64,000 bases of DNA from Porphyromonadaceae bacterium UBA7332 (GCA_002471225.1 DKPO01000016.1:254410-318409), one strand, 5' to 3'; shown: positions 26,727-37,158, counted from the stretch's first letter. A program made the numbers and translations. Notes: a model not told the origin generated them from the sequence alone.

Positions 26727-29700
26727 TTAAAAATTCAAAGATATACCTCCCGAAATAGTTCTGATCGGTGCATAGGTATTTCCTACTGATCCACTTAAAC
26801 TTGTACGTGGATCCATACCTGCACGTTTCGTTGCTAAGAATACATTATCAGCAACTACATAGAAACGAGCGCCACCTACACCTATTTTATTAAGTAAAGA
26901 ACTTGGCAATGAATAACCTAACGTTACATTACGTAAGCTAAAATAAGATGATGAAGTCAAGAAATAAGTATTTGTAACTGATGACATTGTTTGAGACCCG
27001 TTTTGTACACGTGGTACATTTGTATTTGTATTATCCGGAGTCCATCTTTTCAAAATATCCTTATGCCAGTTTCCGCCACCACGAGTTTGCATTTGCATCA
27101 GATTTGCATAATTTGAATCATATGTATATCCGCCGATAGAGAATGCACCCACTAAAGACAAATCAAAACCTTTCCATGAAACATTTGTACTGATACCTCC
27201 AAAGAAATCAGGTAAAGATGATTTACCGATTTTTACAGCATCATTGTTTGATGGAGCTGTCTTTTCTATACGATTACCATCACTATCAAATCCCCAGAAC
27301 AACGGAGATCCTGTTTCGGGATCAATACGCGAAAACTCTACCATATAATAATCATAGAGTGATCCTCCTTTTTCTCTCCAGTAAGACCCTGCTTGGTAAC
27401 CATTTGGATCTTTATCACTTGGCAACTTAGTCAACTTATTCTTATAAGCAGTACCATTTAACGTAACAGACCATTTCCAGTCTCTGTTTTTGATGATAAC
27501 ACCTGTTAAGTCAAACTCAATACCATTATTACGCATATCAATATCATTTACCCAAATAGAGAAAGGTGCTCCATCTGATGGTGGCAATGTTCTTGAATAT
27601 AACATATCGCGTGTATTTTTAATAAAATACTCTACATTACCACTCAAACGATTATCGAAAAATCCAAATTCTATACCTGCATTAAAGTTTTCACTTTTTT
27701 CCCAGGTCAAATCAGGATTGCCACGGAATACCCAATCAATACCTGGCTGACCACTTACAGGTACTACATTATACTGATCTTTATATGGTTGCATATTTGG
27801 TAACCCATCATTACCTTGCGTACCATAACTTACTTTTAACTTTAAGTTATCTACCCATTTTGCATCTTGCATCCATGACTCCTGGTTAATTCTCCACGAA
27901 GCTCCGGCTGACCAAAAGCTACCCCAGCGTGAATCAGGATGGAATTTTGATGAACCATCTGTACGATATGAACCTGACAAATAATATTTATTATCATAAT
28001 CATATTCTCCACGAATAAAGTAACCTTCCTGTGTATATTGCTCTGTCGAAGATGTTAAACCATCAATAGAAACAGCATTGTCAAATTCAGGATTATACGG
28101 ATCAAAGAAATTCGATTTATCGCCTGACATATACATCCAGTCATTTTTTGTTGTTTCATGGCCCAATAATCCTTTTAAAGTATGAACATTATTAAATGTC
28201 TTTTCCCAATTTAATAACTGATTCCAATACAACGATGTAAAACGACGTGTCTCTCGAGATCCACGACCATTAACATTTGCTGCATCTCCGGCTAAAGGAG
28301 TCATAAATTGCAAGTCATTATAATTATATAAATCATAGCTGATATTAGATGTAAAAGTAAAACCTACCGGTAGATTTATGTTTGCATATGCTTTACCTGA
28401 AACATAATCTATTTTACGTTCACGCGTGTCATCTCGCATAGTACCCAGCGGATTTGACATAGAACCATAAGGACGAGCCTTACTAATACCATATTCCGGA
28501 TAAGGCACCCCATAATCATAGCGAGGTTTCCCTTGTGCATCATAAATCAATTCACCTGTTGCTTGGTCATATAAATATACCGGATAAATCGGAGCAATAT
28601 TTTGAGCAAACATGAAGATATTGGAAAACTGACTACTATTCTCTAATACAGAGTTTGTTGTAGTATTTGCATAAGAAAGATTTGCTCCTGCTTTTAACCA
28701 TTTAGTTATCTCCTGATCAACTTTCATTCGTGTCGTGTAACGTTTGAATTTAGAATTTGGCACATAGCCATCATCATCTAGAAATCCAAAGGAAGTATAA
28801 TAGTTACTTTTATCTGTACCTCCTGATAAACTTACGTTATACTCCTGACGCATACCTCCTTTTTTAAAAGCTTCGTCAATCCAATTATTATGATACAATA
28901 ATTGAGCCTCCGGATTTAACAAACCTGTTGAAGGATCAATCAATGTTTGTCCTTCCGGAACTTTGTAATTATTATAAACGGTTAAACCTAACAAGTTACT
29001 CTGAGCGTAAGCTGTCGCTTTAGTTGGGTCATACTTTCCTTGGTAAATCCCTTGATTATATAATGACTCATAAGTCATTTCATAATAAGTAGCTGGATTT
29101 TCAAGCACATCATATGCACTATTCGCACGTCGGTTTCCTCCCCAACGAGCATCTACAGTTACACGAGCTTTACCTTCACGCCCTTTTTTAGTTGTAATCA
29201 AAATTACACCATTCGCACCGCGAGAACCATACAAAGAATTCGCAGCTGCATCTTTCAATACAGTCATAGATTCAATATCGTTGGGAGCGATAGAGTTCAT
29301 CGATCCTTCATAAGGAACACCGTCAACTACATACAATGGATTTTGATTAGCCGAGATAGAACCGATACCACGAACATAAATACTTGCTGATGATCCTGGT
29401 TGTCCTGAACTACTTGTCATTTGGATACCTGCCACGGTACCTTCTAAACTTTTAGTAATGTTTGATGTTTGAAGTTTTTCTAATTCTTTTCCTGAAACGA
29501 CAGAAGCCGAACCTGTAAAAGACGATTTCTTAGATGTACCGTAAGCGACTACCATAACCTCATCTAATGCTTCAGCAGAGGATTTCATTCGAACGTTCAT
29601 CACGGATTTAACCGGAAGTTCCACAGGCTCTAAGCCCACATACGAAAATCTTAAAAGTTTTACACCTACGGGTAATTCTATTACAAATTTCCCGTCATAG

Positions 29701-29864
29701 TCCGTTATTGTCCCTACTGTAGCTTGTCCAACAGCTTGCACAGCTGCACCCACTACCGGCTGTCCATCCTCTTCGGATATTACAGTTCCTGAGACCTTTG
29801 TTTGGGCATACATGAGCCCGACGCCTAAAAATAGGCTGAACAATAGAAATGTTAATCTTCTCAT
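26727..29864 (-). CDS. SusC/RagA family TonB-dependent outer-membrane transporter
   Basis: A 1045-residue TonB-dependent transporter. A 20-residue signal ends at MYAQ. A carboxypeptidase regulatory-like domain follows (about 22-105, VSGTVISEEDGQPVVGAAV), then the SusC signature and TonB box region (EALDEVMVVAYG), the plug (about 115-225, VRGIGSISANQNPLYVVDG and SLYGSRGANGVILITTKKG) and the 22-strand barrel to the terminal ISLNF. There is no STN/secretin domain, so it is not of the type signalling to an anti-sigma factor. It pairs with the SusD gene 18 bp downstream. Its first 44 bp of coding sequence and the adjoining leader are identical to those of the second SusC gene. Confidence 0.95.
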   Translation of the reverse strand: MRRLTFLLFSLFLGVGLMYAQTKVSGTVISEEDGQPVVGAAVQAVGQATVGTITDYDGKFVIELPVGVKLLRFSYVGLEPVELPVKSVMNVRMKSSAEALDEVMVVAYGTSKKSSFTGSASVVSGKELEKLQTSNITKSLEGTVAGIQMTSSSGQPGSSASIYVRGIGSISANQNPLYVVDGVPYEGSMNSIAPNDIESMTVLKDAAANSLYGSRGANGVILITTKKGREGKARVTVDARWGGNRRANSAYDVLENPATYYEMTYESLYNQGIYQGKYDPTKATAYAQSNLLGLTVYNNYKVPEGQTLIDPSTGLLNPEAQLLYHNNWIDEAFKKGGMRQEYNVSLSGGTDKSNYYTSFGFLDDDGYVPNSKFKRYTTRMKVDQEITKWLKAGANLSYANTTTNSVLENSSQFSNIFMFAQNIAPIYPVYLYDQATGELIYDAQGKPRYDYGVPYPEYGISKARPYGSMSNPLGTMRDDTRERKIDYVSGKAYANINLPVGFTFTSNISYDLYNYNDLQFMTPLAGDAANVNGRGSRETRRFTSLYWNQLLNWEKTFNNVHTLKGLLGHETTKNDWMYMSGDKSNFFDPYNPEFDNAVSIDGLTSSTEQYTQEGYFIRGEYDYDNKYYLSGSYRTDGSSKFHPDSRWGSFWSAGASWRINQESWMQDAKWVDNLKLKVSYGTQGNDGLPNMQPYKDQYNVVPVSGQPGIDWVFRGNPDLTWEKSENFNAGIEFGFFDNRLSGNVEYFIKNTRDMLYSRTLPPSDGAPFSIWVNDIDMRNNGIEFDLTGVIIKNRDWKWSVTLNGTAYKNKLTKLPSDKDPNGYQAGSYWREKGGSLYDYYMVEFSRIDPETGSPLFWGFDSDGNRIEKTAPSNNDAVKIGKSSLPDFFGGISTNVSWKGFDLSLVGAFSIGGYTYDSNYANLMQMQTRGGGNWHKDILKRWTPDNTNTNVPRVQNGSQTMSSVTNTYFLTSSSYFSLRNVTLGYSLPSSLLNKIGVGGARFYVVADNVFLATKRAGMDPRTSLSGSVGNTYAPIRTISGGISLNF

Positions 29865-29900
29865 AAAACAATCTAATTGTTAAACATAAAATATATATAC
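29821..29900 (-). repeat. 80-bp block identical to 35021-35100 (5' end of SusC gene and leader)
   Basis: All 80 bases match the block at 35021-35100, covering the signal-peptide codons including third positions and 36 bp before the ATG. Further upstream the two leaders are similar but no longer identical (near 30060-30185 and 35225-35359). Confidence 0.9.
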
Positions 29901-30177
29901 TCTGTAAAAAATTCAACGGACAGATATAAAATGAAAGGACATTAAATAGATGTATACAAAACTGAAAGAATCGGTCTGTAGCTTTGTGTTTATCCTAGTA
30001 CTAAAGTTTCATTTTATTTTATTCTTCTATAATAACATTAGTATTCCTAATTTTGTTTACATATCAAACAACTGCTATTATCAACATCTCTCATTTTTCA
30101 ATGGCACTTCTCTTGTTTTTCGTTTCAGTTTAATATGTTAAACCGGAATAATAGATTTATAGTTATGCATCACATGG

Positions 30178-30207
30178 CAAATATAATCATTTAGAATTAT
30201 CTACAAA
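30178..30207 (-). promoter_or_regulatory. promoter of the first SusC/SusD operon
   Basis: On the minus strand TTTG (30204-30207), an 18-bp spacer and TATATTTG (30178-30185). The predicted leader is about 305 nt. Confidence 0.65.
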
Positions 30208-30373
30208 ATTCAAGATACTTTTTTTTGTTATATTATTTATATACTATATCTAATTAAAATAAACACAAGTGCTCGAGATACGTCTGAACAAGGTAACCAC
30301 AAGTATTTCAGGCGATAATTCAACGAAACTATAGCTGATAAAAAATTATTCTTCGAAATTTTATAAATAAAAA

Positions 30374-30401
30374 AAGCTCTCTATCGAATGACAGAGAGCT
30401 T
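30374..30401 (-). terminator. terminator of the second SusC/SusD operon
   Basis: A perfect 9-bp stem (AAGCTCTCT at 30374-30382, AGAGAGCTT at 30393-30401), followed on the minus strand by TTTTTTATTTA. Confidence 0.85.
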
Positions 30402-30440
30402 CTATTTTAACACTTTCTCAACAATTTATAAATTCGAATT

Positions 30441-31907
30441 TTATTTTTCGCCTCCAAACAACCAAACTTTATCTTTATAAATATCGATATTATTGAATGC
30501 TTCATTAATTATTGGATTTGATATAACAGAACTATTTCCGTAAGGAAATCTCTCCGGCCAATAATTTACACCCTTCTGATTATTCAAAGGATTTTTAAGT
30601 TCAATCCAATTTTCACCCAATGCCTGACAACGACGAATATCATTATATGCTTCAATTTGTTCATCGCGACATTGAGACAAATATTTCTGAACCATTATTT
30701 CTTTTAATGTAACAGGTAGTCCTGCTGCATATTCAGAACCATTATTTTCAAATTTAGTCTCTTTAGGATCTGAGTCTGAAACTTGATAATCGTCAAAAGA
30801 TGTTTCTACTGCTTTCGTAAAATCAGCCGATGCATCCTGACCCAAACGAGTTTTAGCTTCTGCCAGAATAAAGTAAAGTTCACTTTTGCTCAACAAGTGT
30901 ACAGAACAAGCACCATTATTTAACCACGACGGAGCGTTTAGCGTTTCTGTCAAACCAGCCTGTACTTCATCCCCGGGAGTTCCATACAAGTTGTTTTTGT
31001 GCATATTAAAGTTATATATAACCAGACGATTATCATTACGCTCTTTCATCAAATCCACAACTGTTGAAGATGTACCTGTGTAAGCACGACTCCAGAAAAA
31101 AGCTGTCCATGGATTATCTGTAGTAACACCATTGAATACTGATAAATCTGCACCGTCAAAACCTGCAGCAAGAGCTTCATTTGCTGCTGCTATCACTTCT
31201 GTCAGGACAGCAGGATTTCGGAATTGAGTATGTAACAAATAGCGTGCTTTCAACGCATAAGCAAATCCTAACCATTTTGAAGCATCACCTTCAAACAAAA
31301 TATCTTGTGCTTTAGCATTATTCAATAAGCCAGCCGCTTTCAGATTCACAATGGCTTCATTAAGCATACCCAATACAGAGCCTGCATAAATACTTTCCTG
31401 TGTATCAATTTTAGGGTTTAAGATAGCTGCGCCCATTCCTGCTTCTGAACAAGGGATATTCCCATGAAGATCTGTTAAAACACCCATATTCAAAGCAAAG
31501 AGAGTCTGTGCCATACCAAGGATATCCGTTTGATCTGCATTCAAACCTCCCGGACTCGTTTTCTTAATAATATTTCTTAGATTAGCAATATTGGCATATG
31601 TACTATTCCATTCATTATTATAAGTCGTTGATGCTGCAACTTCACTCGGGTTACGCAATTCAGCTTTCATAAGCTGGTTGTTTCCTGTTCCGAATTCTTG
31701 CTCCGTAAAAGAAGATGCCAGCCATGCATAGTTTCCGCTGATTGTCGAAAACGCAGAACTCATAATTGCATCTGTAATTGAAAACTTAGCAGGAACGACA
31801 TCAATACCCGGATTATTGTTATCCTTATTAATTTTATCCATCACATCCTCTGAACATGAAGTCACCATAAATAAGGATGCTAAGGCTACTAATATATTTT
31901 TTTTCAT
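30441..31907 (-). CDS. SusD-like family 2 (SusD/RagB) lipoprotein
   Basis: 488 residues with a lipoprotein signal MKKNILVALASLFMVTSC. The sequence fits the SusD-like 2 group rather than classical SusD: an INKDNNNPGIDVVPAKF motif directly after the cysteine, SGNYAWLASSFTEQEFG, WLGFAYALKARYLLHT, LSKSELYFILAEAKTRLGQ, and the C-terminal SQCRDEQIEAYNDIRRCQALGENW. It should lie on the cell surface, acting with the SusC protein encoded 16 bp upstream. The ligand is unknown; members of this group often pair with transporters for peptides or unusual glycans, but that is family knowledge and not visible here. Confidence 0.92.
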   Translation of the reverse strand: MKKNILVALASLFMVTSCSEDVMDKINKDNNNPGIDVVPAKFSITDAIMSSAFSTISGNYAWLASSFTEQEFGTGNNQLMKAELRNPSEVAASTTYNNEWNSTYANIANLRNIIKKTSPGGLNADQTDILGMAQTLFALNMGVLTDLHGNIPCSEAGMGAAILNPKIDTQESIYAGSVLGMLNEAIVNLKAAGLLNNAKAQDILFEGDASKWLGFAYALKARYLLHTQFRNPAVLTEVIAAANEALAAGFDGADLSVFNGVTTDNPWTAFFWSRAYTGTSSTVVDLMKERNDNRLVIYNFNMHKNNLYGTPGDEVQAGLTETLNAPSWLNNGACSVHLLSKSELYFILAEAKTRLGQDASADFTKAVETSFDDYQVSDSDPKETKFENNGSEYAAGLPVTLKEIMVQKYLSQCRDEQIEAYNDIRRCQALGENWIELKNPLNNQKGVNYWPERFPYGNSSVISNPIINEAFNNIDIYKDKVWLFGGEK

Positions 31908-31923
31908 TACTTCAAATTATTAA

Positions 31924-34900
31924 TTAAAACGTCAATTTTAAACCTCCACCATAACTTGATGTATTTGGCAATGAGAAACGCTCAAAGTATCCACCCATAT
32001 TTCCATTACCTTGTGAAGACTCCGGATCAAAGTTTGGCATTTTCGACCAAATCAGGATATTACGAGCAAATCCGAATACAGAAATATCGATTCCTCTGAA
32101 TTTAGGAAGCTGATAAGTCAATGTAACATCGCGCAATTTTAAGAAACTCTGATCGTAAATACCAGACTCAGTAACATCATAATAAGCTTGATAATAATCT
32201 TGTCCATTTACTTTCATTGTCACTTCTTTTCCGGTTGTTTGCGATATACCGGTTACCTCAATATCTCCTTCATGATATGGTAAAGATTCTTTTGTTGCTC
32301 CAAAGTAATTCATCACCATATTTGTTCCATGATACATTTTTCCACCATGCTGCCAGTTCCATGTCGTACTTAATGAAACTCTTTTGTATCGTGCTCCTAA
32401 ATTAAAGCCCATAACAAAATCAGGAGAACAGTTTCCTAAGTTCACACTACTTGATGTACCCATAGGAAGACCTTTATCATTTAAGATCAGCATTCCTGTT
32501 TTTTCATCTCTCTGGAAAGCTACACCATATAAGTTTGGATAAGTTGCGCCTTCCTGTGCTCTCACCTGAGGTTCAACAAAACCTCCAAGCATAATTGACT
32601 CAACACCCGGAGCTAACTTAACTACTTCATTCTTGATTTTAGTGAAATTCACACCAAGATCAAGTGAATAGTTTTTGTTTTCTAAAATTGCACCGTTAAT
32701 AGAGAACTCATGCGAGTTCGTTTTCATCTGACCTGCATTTGTCATCAATGAGCTATATCCTGTTGATCCGTCAATAGGCACAGTAAAGATCTGATCTTTT
32801 ACATCCTGATAACTATAGGTATAGTCAAAACGCAGACGATTATTAAAGAATGCTAAGTCAAACCCTGCTTCCACATTCGATGTATTCTGAGGCTTAAGGT
32901 TCGGATCGTAAAGCACACCATAAGGAGTATATGAAGAAACACCATTAATCGGGTAGTTGACAGGTGCGTATGAATACATACCTCCACCATAGGATGGAAC
33001 AGTCATATAATTATCATAATATCTACCTGCCTGACCTACTTGTGCAAAAGATGTACGTATTTTACCAAATGAAAGTATCGGATTTTCTTTCAATCCTTCC
33101 AACTCTGTAAAGATCCATCCTAAAGACACTGACGGATAAAAGAAACTTCTGCTTCCTCTTGGCATTGTAGAAACAAAGTCATTACGTCCGGTCACAGTTA
33201 AATAAAGCATATTTGCATAAGACGCTGAAACGCTACCAAAGAAACCAACCGTACGATCTTTTCTAAGATATTCTACTGATGTAAAGTTTGTTGCATTTCC
33301 AATAACCGGCAAACCATAGAAATTAAAGTTACTTCCAAAATAATCCCAAACGCGATCATTGTTCTGATTCACCTCATTCCCTAACAATACATCCACATGC
33401 CAATCTTCCCATTTACCTGACCAAGTCGCTGTAAATAAGTTATTGAAAATATTTTTTGTTGTGCCATAGTTATTAATCTGACCTTTAGGATTTGTAGCAG
33501 ATCCGACTTCAGCTACATCATTGTAGGTAGAAGTATAAAAGTCAATTCCTAATTGCTCACGGAAAACTAAATCATAGTTATCTCCCCAACCAATTTTAGG
33601 ACGATATTCAACATAAGCATTACCAAATGCACGGCCTGTTTGCTGACGATACTCATCATTATCAGCCCACCAGTAAGGATTATTAAAGCTTGTCGAACGG
33701 AATAAAATTTGTTTTGTAGGATCATTCGGCACATTATAAGGAATACCTTTCAAGTTATATTCTGAAGGTGCTGAATAAACCACATTCATAATACCTGAGT
33801 TTGCAGCAGGAGCTGACGTAATATTCACATTCGAATAGTTGATCGAAAAACCTGTTTTGAATTCATCGGTCAATTGCCAGTCCACCAAACCACGTGCTCC
33901 CCAACGATTCATACCTGTTGAAGGAATAATCCCGTTCTGATAAGAGTTACTAACCCCGAACGAATATCCGATTTTATCTTTTGTCTGTGATACAGAAACA
34001 TTTGTATTTTCGGTAAAACCTGTACCCAGGAAATCTCCGACATTATCATAAATCTGAGGAGTAGTCCACCCACTCAGGCCGGCATCTTTCATTTTTGAAT
34101 TATAATACATCCCATGATATTGTGGATCTGTTTCTTTATTTCCACCATATTTAGGGTCATTTGGTAAGTCTGTGATTTTCGGACCCCATGACATAGATGA
34201 ACTCGGATTGTAACCTGAAGCTACACTATTACCCTGTGCATAAACTGTCTGACGTTCGAATTTACGAGAAACACGTTCTGCACTCAGGTTGGTAGATATC
34301 GTAATTTGAGGTTTTGAAGTATTTTTAGATCCACGCTTTGTAGTAATAACGATTACACCATTTGAAGCACGAATACCATATAAAGCGGAAGCAGCCTGCC
34401 CTTTCAGGACGTTAATACTTTCGATATCTTCCGGGTTTATATCGATACTACGATCTGAAATATTTGCCCCCGTTACGGAATTACCTGTAGAAAAGTCAGG
34501 AGAAGAGCTAATCGGCATACCATCTACAACATATAGAGGCTGATTATTTCCTGAAAAAGAACGAGCACCACGAATCACGATTTGCGAAGAGGCACCCGGC
34601 ATACCAGATGATTGACGAATATCAACACCTGTAAGTTTTCCTTGTATTGCACTTGCCAGAGATGTTGTTCCATCTGTATTCAATTGATCTGATTTTAAAT
34701 CCTGCGCTGCGTAACCAAGAGCTTTGCGATCTCTTTTCATACCCATAGCTGTAATAACTACTTCGTCCAGATCCTGAGACAAAGAACTCATTTTAATAAC
34801 CATATGTGGTTTCACTGCTTCTTCAACAGGTTTCATTCCCACATAAGTAAATGTCAGCATTTTCACACTTTCCGGAACATCGATAGAAAAATTCCCATCA

Positions 34901-35064
34901 TAATCAGTTACCGTACCCACTGATGTTCCCTTTGCCATAACAGCAGCACCAATAATTGGTTGTCCATCCTCTGAAGACAGTACAGTCCCTGAGATCTTTT
35001 TTTGGGCATACATAAGCCCTACGCCTAAAAATAGGCTGAACAATAGAAATGTTAATCTTCTCAT
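31924..35064 (-). CDS. SusC/RagA family TonB-dependent outer-membrane transporter
   Basis: A 1046-residue transporter with the same signal peptide as the SusC at 26727. A carboxypeptidase regulatory-like domain (about 22-105, ISGTVLSSEDGQPIIGAAV) precedes the TonB box (LDEVVITAMG), the plug (about 120-240, GVDIRQSSGMPGASSQIVIRG and ALYGIRASNGVIVITTKRG) and the barrel ending GGGLKLTF. The proteins diverge strongly after the first 110 residues, so they probably import different ligands. There is no STN domain. The gene is transcribed from the promoter at 35352-35381 through a leader of about 290 nt and is coupled to its SusD-like gene. Confidence 0.95.
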   Translation of the reverse strand: MRRLTFLLFSLFLGVGLMYAQKKISGTVLSSEDGQPIIGAAVMAKGTSVGTVTDYDGNFSIDVPESVKMLTFTYVGMKPVEEAVKPHMVIKMSSLSQDLDEVVITAMGMKRDRKALGYAAQDLKSDQLNTDGTTSLASAIQGKLTGVDIRQSSGMPGASSQIVIRGARSFSGNNQPLYVVDGMPISSSPDFSTGNSVTGANISDRSIDINPEDIESINVLKGQAASALYGIRASNGVIVITTKRGSKNTSKPQITISTNLSAERVSRKFERQTVYAQGNSVASGYNPSSSMSWGPKITDLPNDPKYGGNKETDPQYHGMYYNSKMKDAGLSGWTTPQIYDNVGDFLGTGFTENTNVSVSQTKDKIGYSFGVSNSYQNGIIPSTGMNRWGARGLVDWQLTDEFKTGFSINYSNVNITSAPAANSGIMNVVYSAPSEYNLKGIPYNVPNDPTKQILFRSTSFNNPYWWADNDEYRQQTGRAFGNAYVEYRPKIGWGDNYDLVFREQLGIDFYTSTYNDVAEVGSATNPKGQINNYGTTKNIFNNLFTATWSGKWEDWHVDVLLGNEVNQNNDRVWDYFGSNFNFYGLPVIGNATNFTSVEYLRKDRTVGFFGSVSASYANMLYLTVTGRNDFVSTMPRGSRSFFYPSVSLGWIFTELEGLKENPILSFGKIRTSFAQVGQAGRYYDNYMTVPSYGGGMYSYAPVNYPINGVSSYTPYGVLYDPNLKPQNTSNVEAGFDLAFFNNRLRFDYTYSYQDVKDQIFTVPIDGSTGYSSLMTNAGQMKTNSHEFSINGAILENKNYSLDLGVNFTKIKNEVVKLAPGVESIMLGGFVEPQVRAQEGATYPNLYGVAFQRDEKTGMLILNDKGLPMGTSSSVNLGNCSPDFVMGFNLGARYKRVSLSTTWNWQHGGKMYHGTNMVMNYFGATKESLPYHEGDIEVTGISQTTGKEVTMKVNGQDYYQAYYDVTESGIYDQSFLKLRDVTLTYQLPKFRGIDISVFGFARNILIWSKMPNFDPESSQGNGNMGGYFERFSLPNTSSYGGGLKLTF

Positions 35065-35100
35065 AAAACAATCTAATTGTTAAACATAAAATATATATAC
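35021..35100 (-). repeat. 80-bp block identical to 29821-29900
   Basis: Second copy of the shared SusC 5' block; it spans the ATG at 35064. Confidence 0.9.
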
Positions 35101-35351
35101 ACTGTAATTAATTCAATTAAAAAAGAATTGTGATCTAACCACGCAAAGTCGGAATTATGCGTTCTATGGCCTTATAAAATTTCAGCAATCAGATTCCTTT
35201 TTTCTGGTATATGAATTGTTTCCTTATTGTTTACATATTAAAGCACTGCTATTTTCAACTTCTCTCATTTTTCGATGGCACTTTTTGTGTTTTTCGTATC
35301 ATCTTAATATGTTAAACAAGATAAAACAATTTATAGTTATACACTTTTCGA

Positions 35352-35381
35352 CAAATATAAGTATTCAATACCACCCTCAAA
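35352..35381 (-). promoter_or_regulatory. promoter of the second SusC/SusD operon
   Basis: On the minus strand TTTG (35378-35381), an 18-bp spacer and TATATTTG (35352-35359), the same arrangement as at 30178 and 19927. Confidence 0.65.
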
Positions 35382-35783
35382 ATTTAAATGCTAAATTTTT
35401 ATTCGTTTTTATATAAAATACACATATATCATATATAAAAGCATATTTATAATACAAATATGCATTATAAAACCATATTGATATTTTTAAAGGGATTAAT
35501 CTTACATAAAGAAACAAACAAGTTCATCTAACATACAAACTACACCAATCATCAGAATTTCATATTCACAAAACAAGCAGACTACACATTTAAAATAAGC
35601 AAAAACAGATGTCACTTTCAGAAAAAAAATAACATTCAAGACGCCGAATTGCTGAGAATCAATTTAAACAAACCTCACAAAAAGATATATATACAGGGAA
35701 AAAGCAATACTAAAAGTGAATATTTTGTTAATATAAAGGTATACTTAATGCATACAATCTATACATATACAATGCAACTACAT

Positions 35784-35829
35784 AAAAAAATCCCGTTAAA
35801 TGCTTAAATACATTCAACGGGATTTTTTT
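35784..35829 (-). terminator. terminator of rimO
   Basis: A 14-bp stem (AAAAAAATCCCGTT at 35784-35797, complement at 35816-35829) just after the rimO stop. Confidence 0.9.
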
Positions 35830-35838
35830 ATATATTCA

Positions 35839-37140
35839 CTATGCTTCGATCACTTCGCCATACAAATCGAATACTTGTGCGCGCGTAATCTTCACTTTAT
35901 ACATCTGACCAATCTCTAATGAATAAGTCGTTGGTATTAATACTTCAGGATCAACCTCAGGAGAATCAAATTCAGTACGGGCTATATAATAATCACCTTC
36001 CTTACGATCAATAATCACTTTCAGTATCTGCCCGACTTTCGATTGGCTATGCTCTGCCGCAATAGATTCCTGAAGAGCCATCAACACATCCATACGCTCT
36101 TGCTTCACTTCCTCAGGAACATCATCTTCATAATGTTTATACGAGTACGTATCTTCTTCTGCTGAATAAGGGAAAGCACCCATTCGCTCAAAACGCATAT
36201 CCTGAACAAATTCTTTCAATTCCTCAAAATCTTGTTCCGTTTCACCCGGAAAACCGACAAGCAGAGTCGTTCTCAGGTGAATACCCGGAACCTCTTCGCG
36301 AATTTTACGCAACAACTCATAGGTTTTTTCTTTTGTCACATGGCGTTTCATGCGCGACAAAACAGGATCACTGATATGCTGCAATGCAATATCCAGATAT
36401 TTACAAACATTATCACGCTCACGCATTACACGGAGTAAATCCATTGGAAACTGTGCCGGGTATGCATAATGAAGACGAATCCATTCTACTCCCGGAATAT
36501 CAGAAATTCTTTCAACTAATTCTCCGATTTTAAATTCACGATAAATATCCCAACCATAAAAAGTAAGATCCTGAGCGATAATCTGAAACTCTTTTACACC
36601 CTGTGCAACCAGTTTGCGAACTTCATCCTCAATATCTTCAATCGTACGTGATTGATATTTACCGGTAATAATAGGTATTGCACAATAAGCACATGTACGA
36701 TTACAACCTTCTCCCACTTTCACATACGCATAATGTGAAGGTGTAGTCAATACGCGTTCATTATGCAAACGATCATCATAAGCTGACCCTAAGTCTGCCA
36801 ATAAAGACTTCCAGTCAAACTTTCCATAAAACTTATCAACCTCAGGAATCTCTCTTGGTAAATCCTCTATGTATCGCCCTGAGAGACATCCCATCACATA
36901 AAGCTTTTTAATCTTACGATGTTTTTTAGCTTCACAGAAACGCAGAATCATATCAATTGACTCCTCTTTTGCATCGCCAATAAACCCACAAGTATTAATA
37001 ACTACAATTTCACCATTCACATGATCCGAATCATGTGCAACACTGTAACCTCCAGCTTGTAATTGTTTCAACAATTGCTCAGAATCAACCAGATTCTTAG
37101 AACAACCTAAAGTAATAATGTCTACTTTATTTTTAATCAT
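35839..37140 (-). CDS. rimO: ribosomal protein S12 methylthiotransferase RimO
   Basis: A 433-residue radical SAM enzyme that adds a methylthio group to an aspartate of ribosomal protein S12. The N-terminal UPF0004 domain has Cys13, Cys51 and Cys85 for one iron-sulfur cluster. The radical SAM motif CNRTCAYC uses Cys146, Cys150 and Cys153. A C-terminal TRAM domain (about 370-433) follows. The start MIKNKVDIITLGCSKNLVDS is characteristic of RimO rather than MiaB. It lies behind ftsY in the same direction, but a hairpin at 37159-37206 separates them, so it may have its own transcript. Confidence 0.95.
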   Translation of the reverse strand: MIKNKVDIITLGCSKNLVDSEQLLKQLQAGGYSVAHDSDHVNGEIVVINTCGFIGDAKEESIDMILRFCEAKKHRKIKKLYVMGCLSGRYIEDLPREIPEVDKFYGKFDWKSLLADLGSAYDDRLHNERVLTTPSHYAYVKVGEGCNRTCAYCAIPIITGKYQSRTIEDIEDEVRKLVAQGVKEFQIIAQDLTFYGWDIYREFKIGELVERISDIPGVEWIRLHYAYPAQFPMDLLRVMRERDNVCKYLDIALQHISDPVLSRMKRHVTKEKTYELLRKIREEVPGIHLRTTLLVGFPGETEQDFEELKEFVQDMRFERMGAFPYSAEEDTYSYKHYEDDVPEEVKQERMDVLMALQESIAAEHSQSKVGQILKVIIDRKEGDYYIARTEFDSPEVDPEVLIPTTYSLEIGQMYKVKITRAQVFDLYGEVIEA

Positions 37141-37158
37141 ACTTATTTATGGAATAAA

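Larger units (their letters stand above)
29865..30440. other. leader and promoter region of the first SusC gene
   Basis: 576 bp without a supported gene. It contains a 300-nt leader related to the one before the second SusC gene, the promoter at 30178-30207, and the terminator of the second operon at 30374-30401. A short rightward frame at 29950-30141 is the complement of the leader and is not a gene. Confidence 0.65.
35065..35838. other. leader, promoter and AT-rich spacer upstream of the second SusC gene
   Basis: 774 bp without a supported gene. The right-hand part (35390-35780) is plain AT-rich sequence. The left part carries the SusC leader and promoter; the extreme right holds the rimO terminator. 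Confidence 0.6.

Noticed and set aside
29950..30141. 63-codon rightward open frame
   Set aside because: It is the complement of the SusC leader; a related leader before the second SusC gene gives a similar chance frame at 35216-35416.
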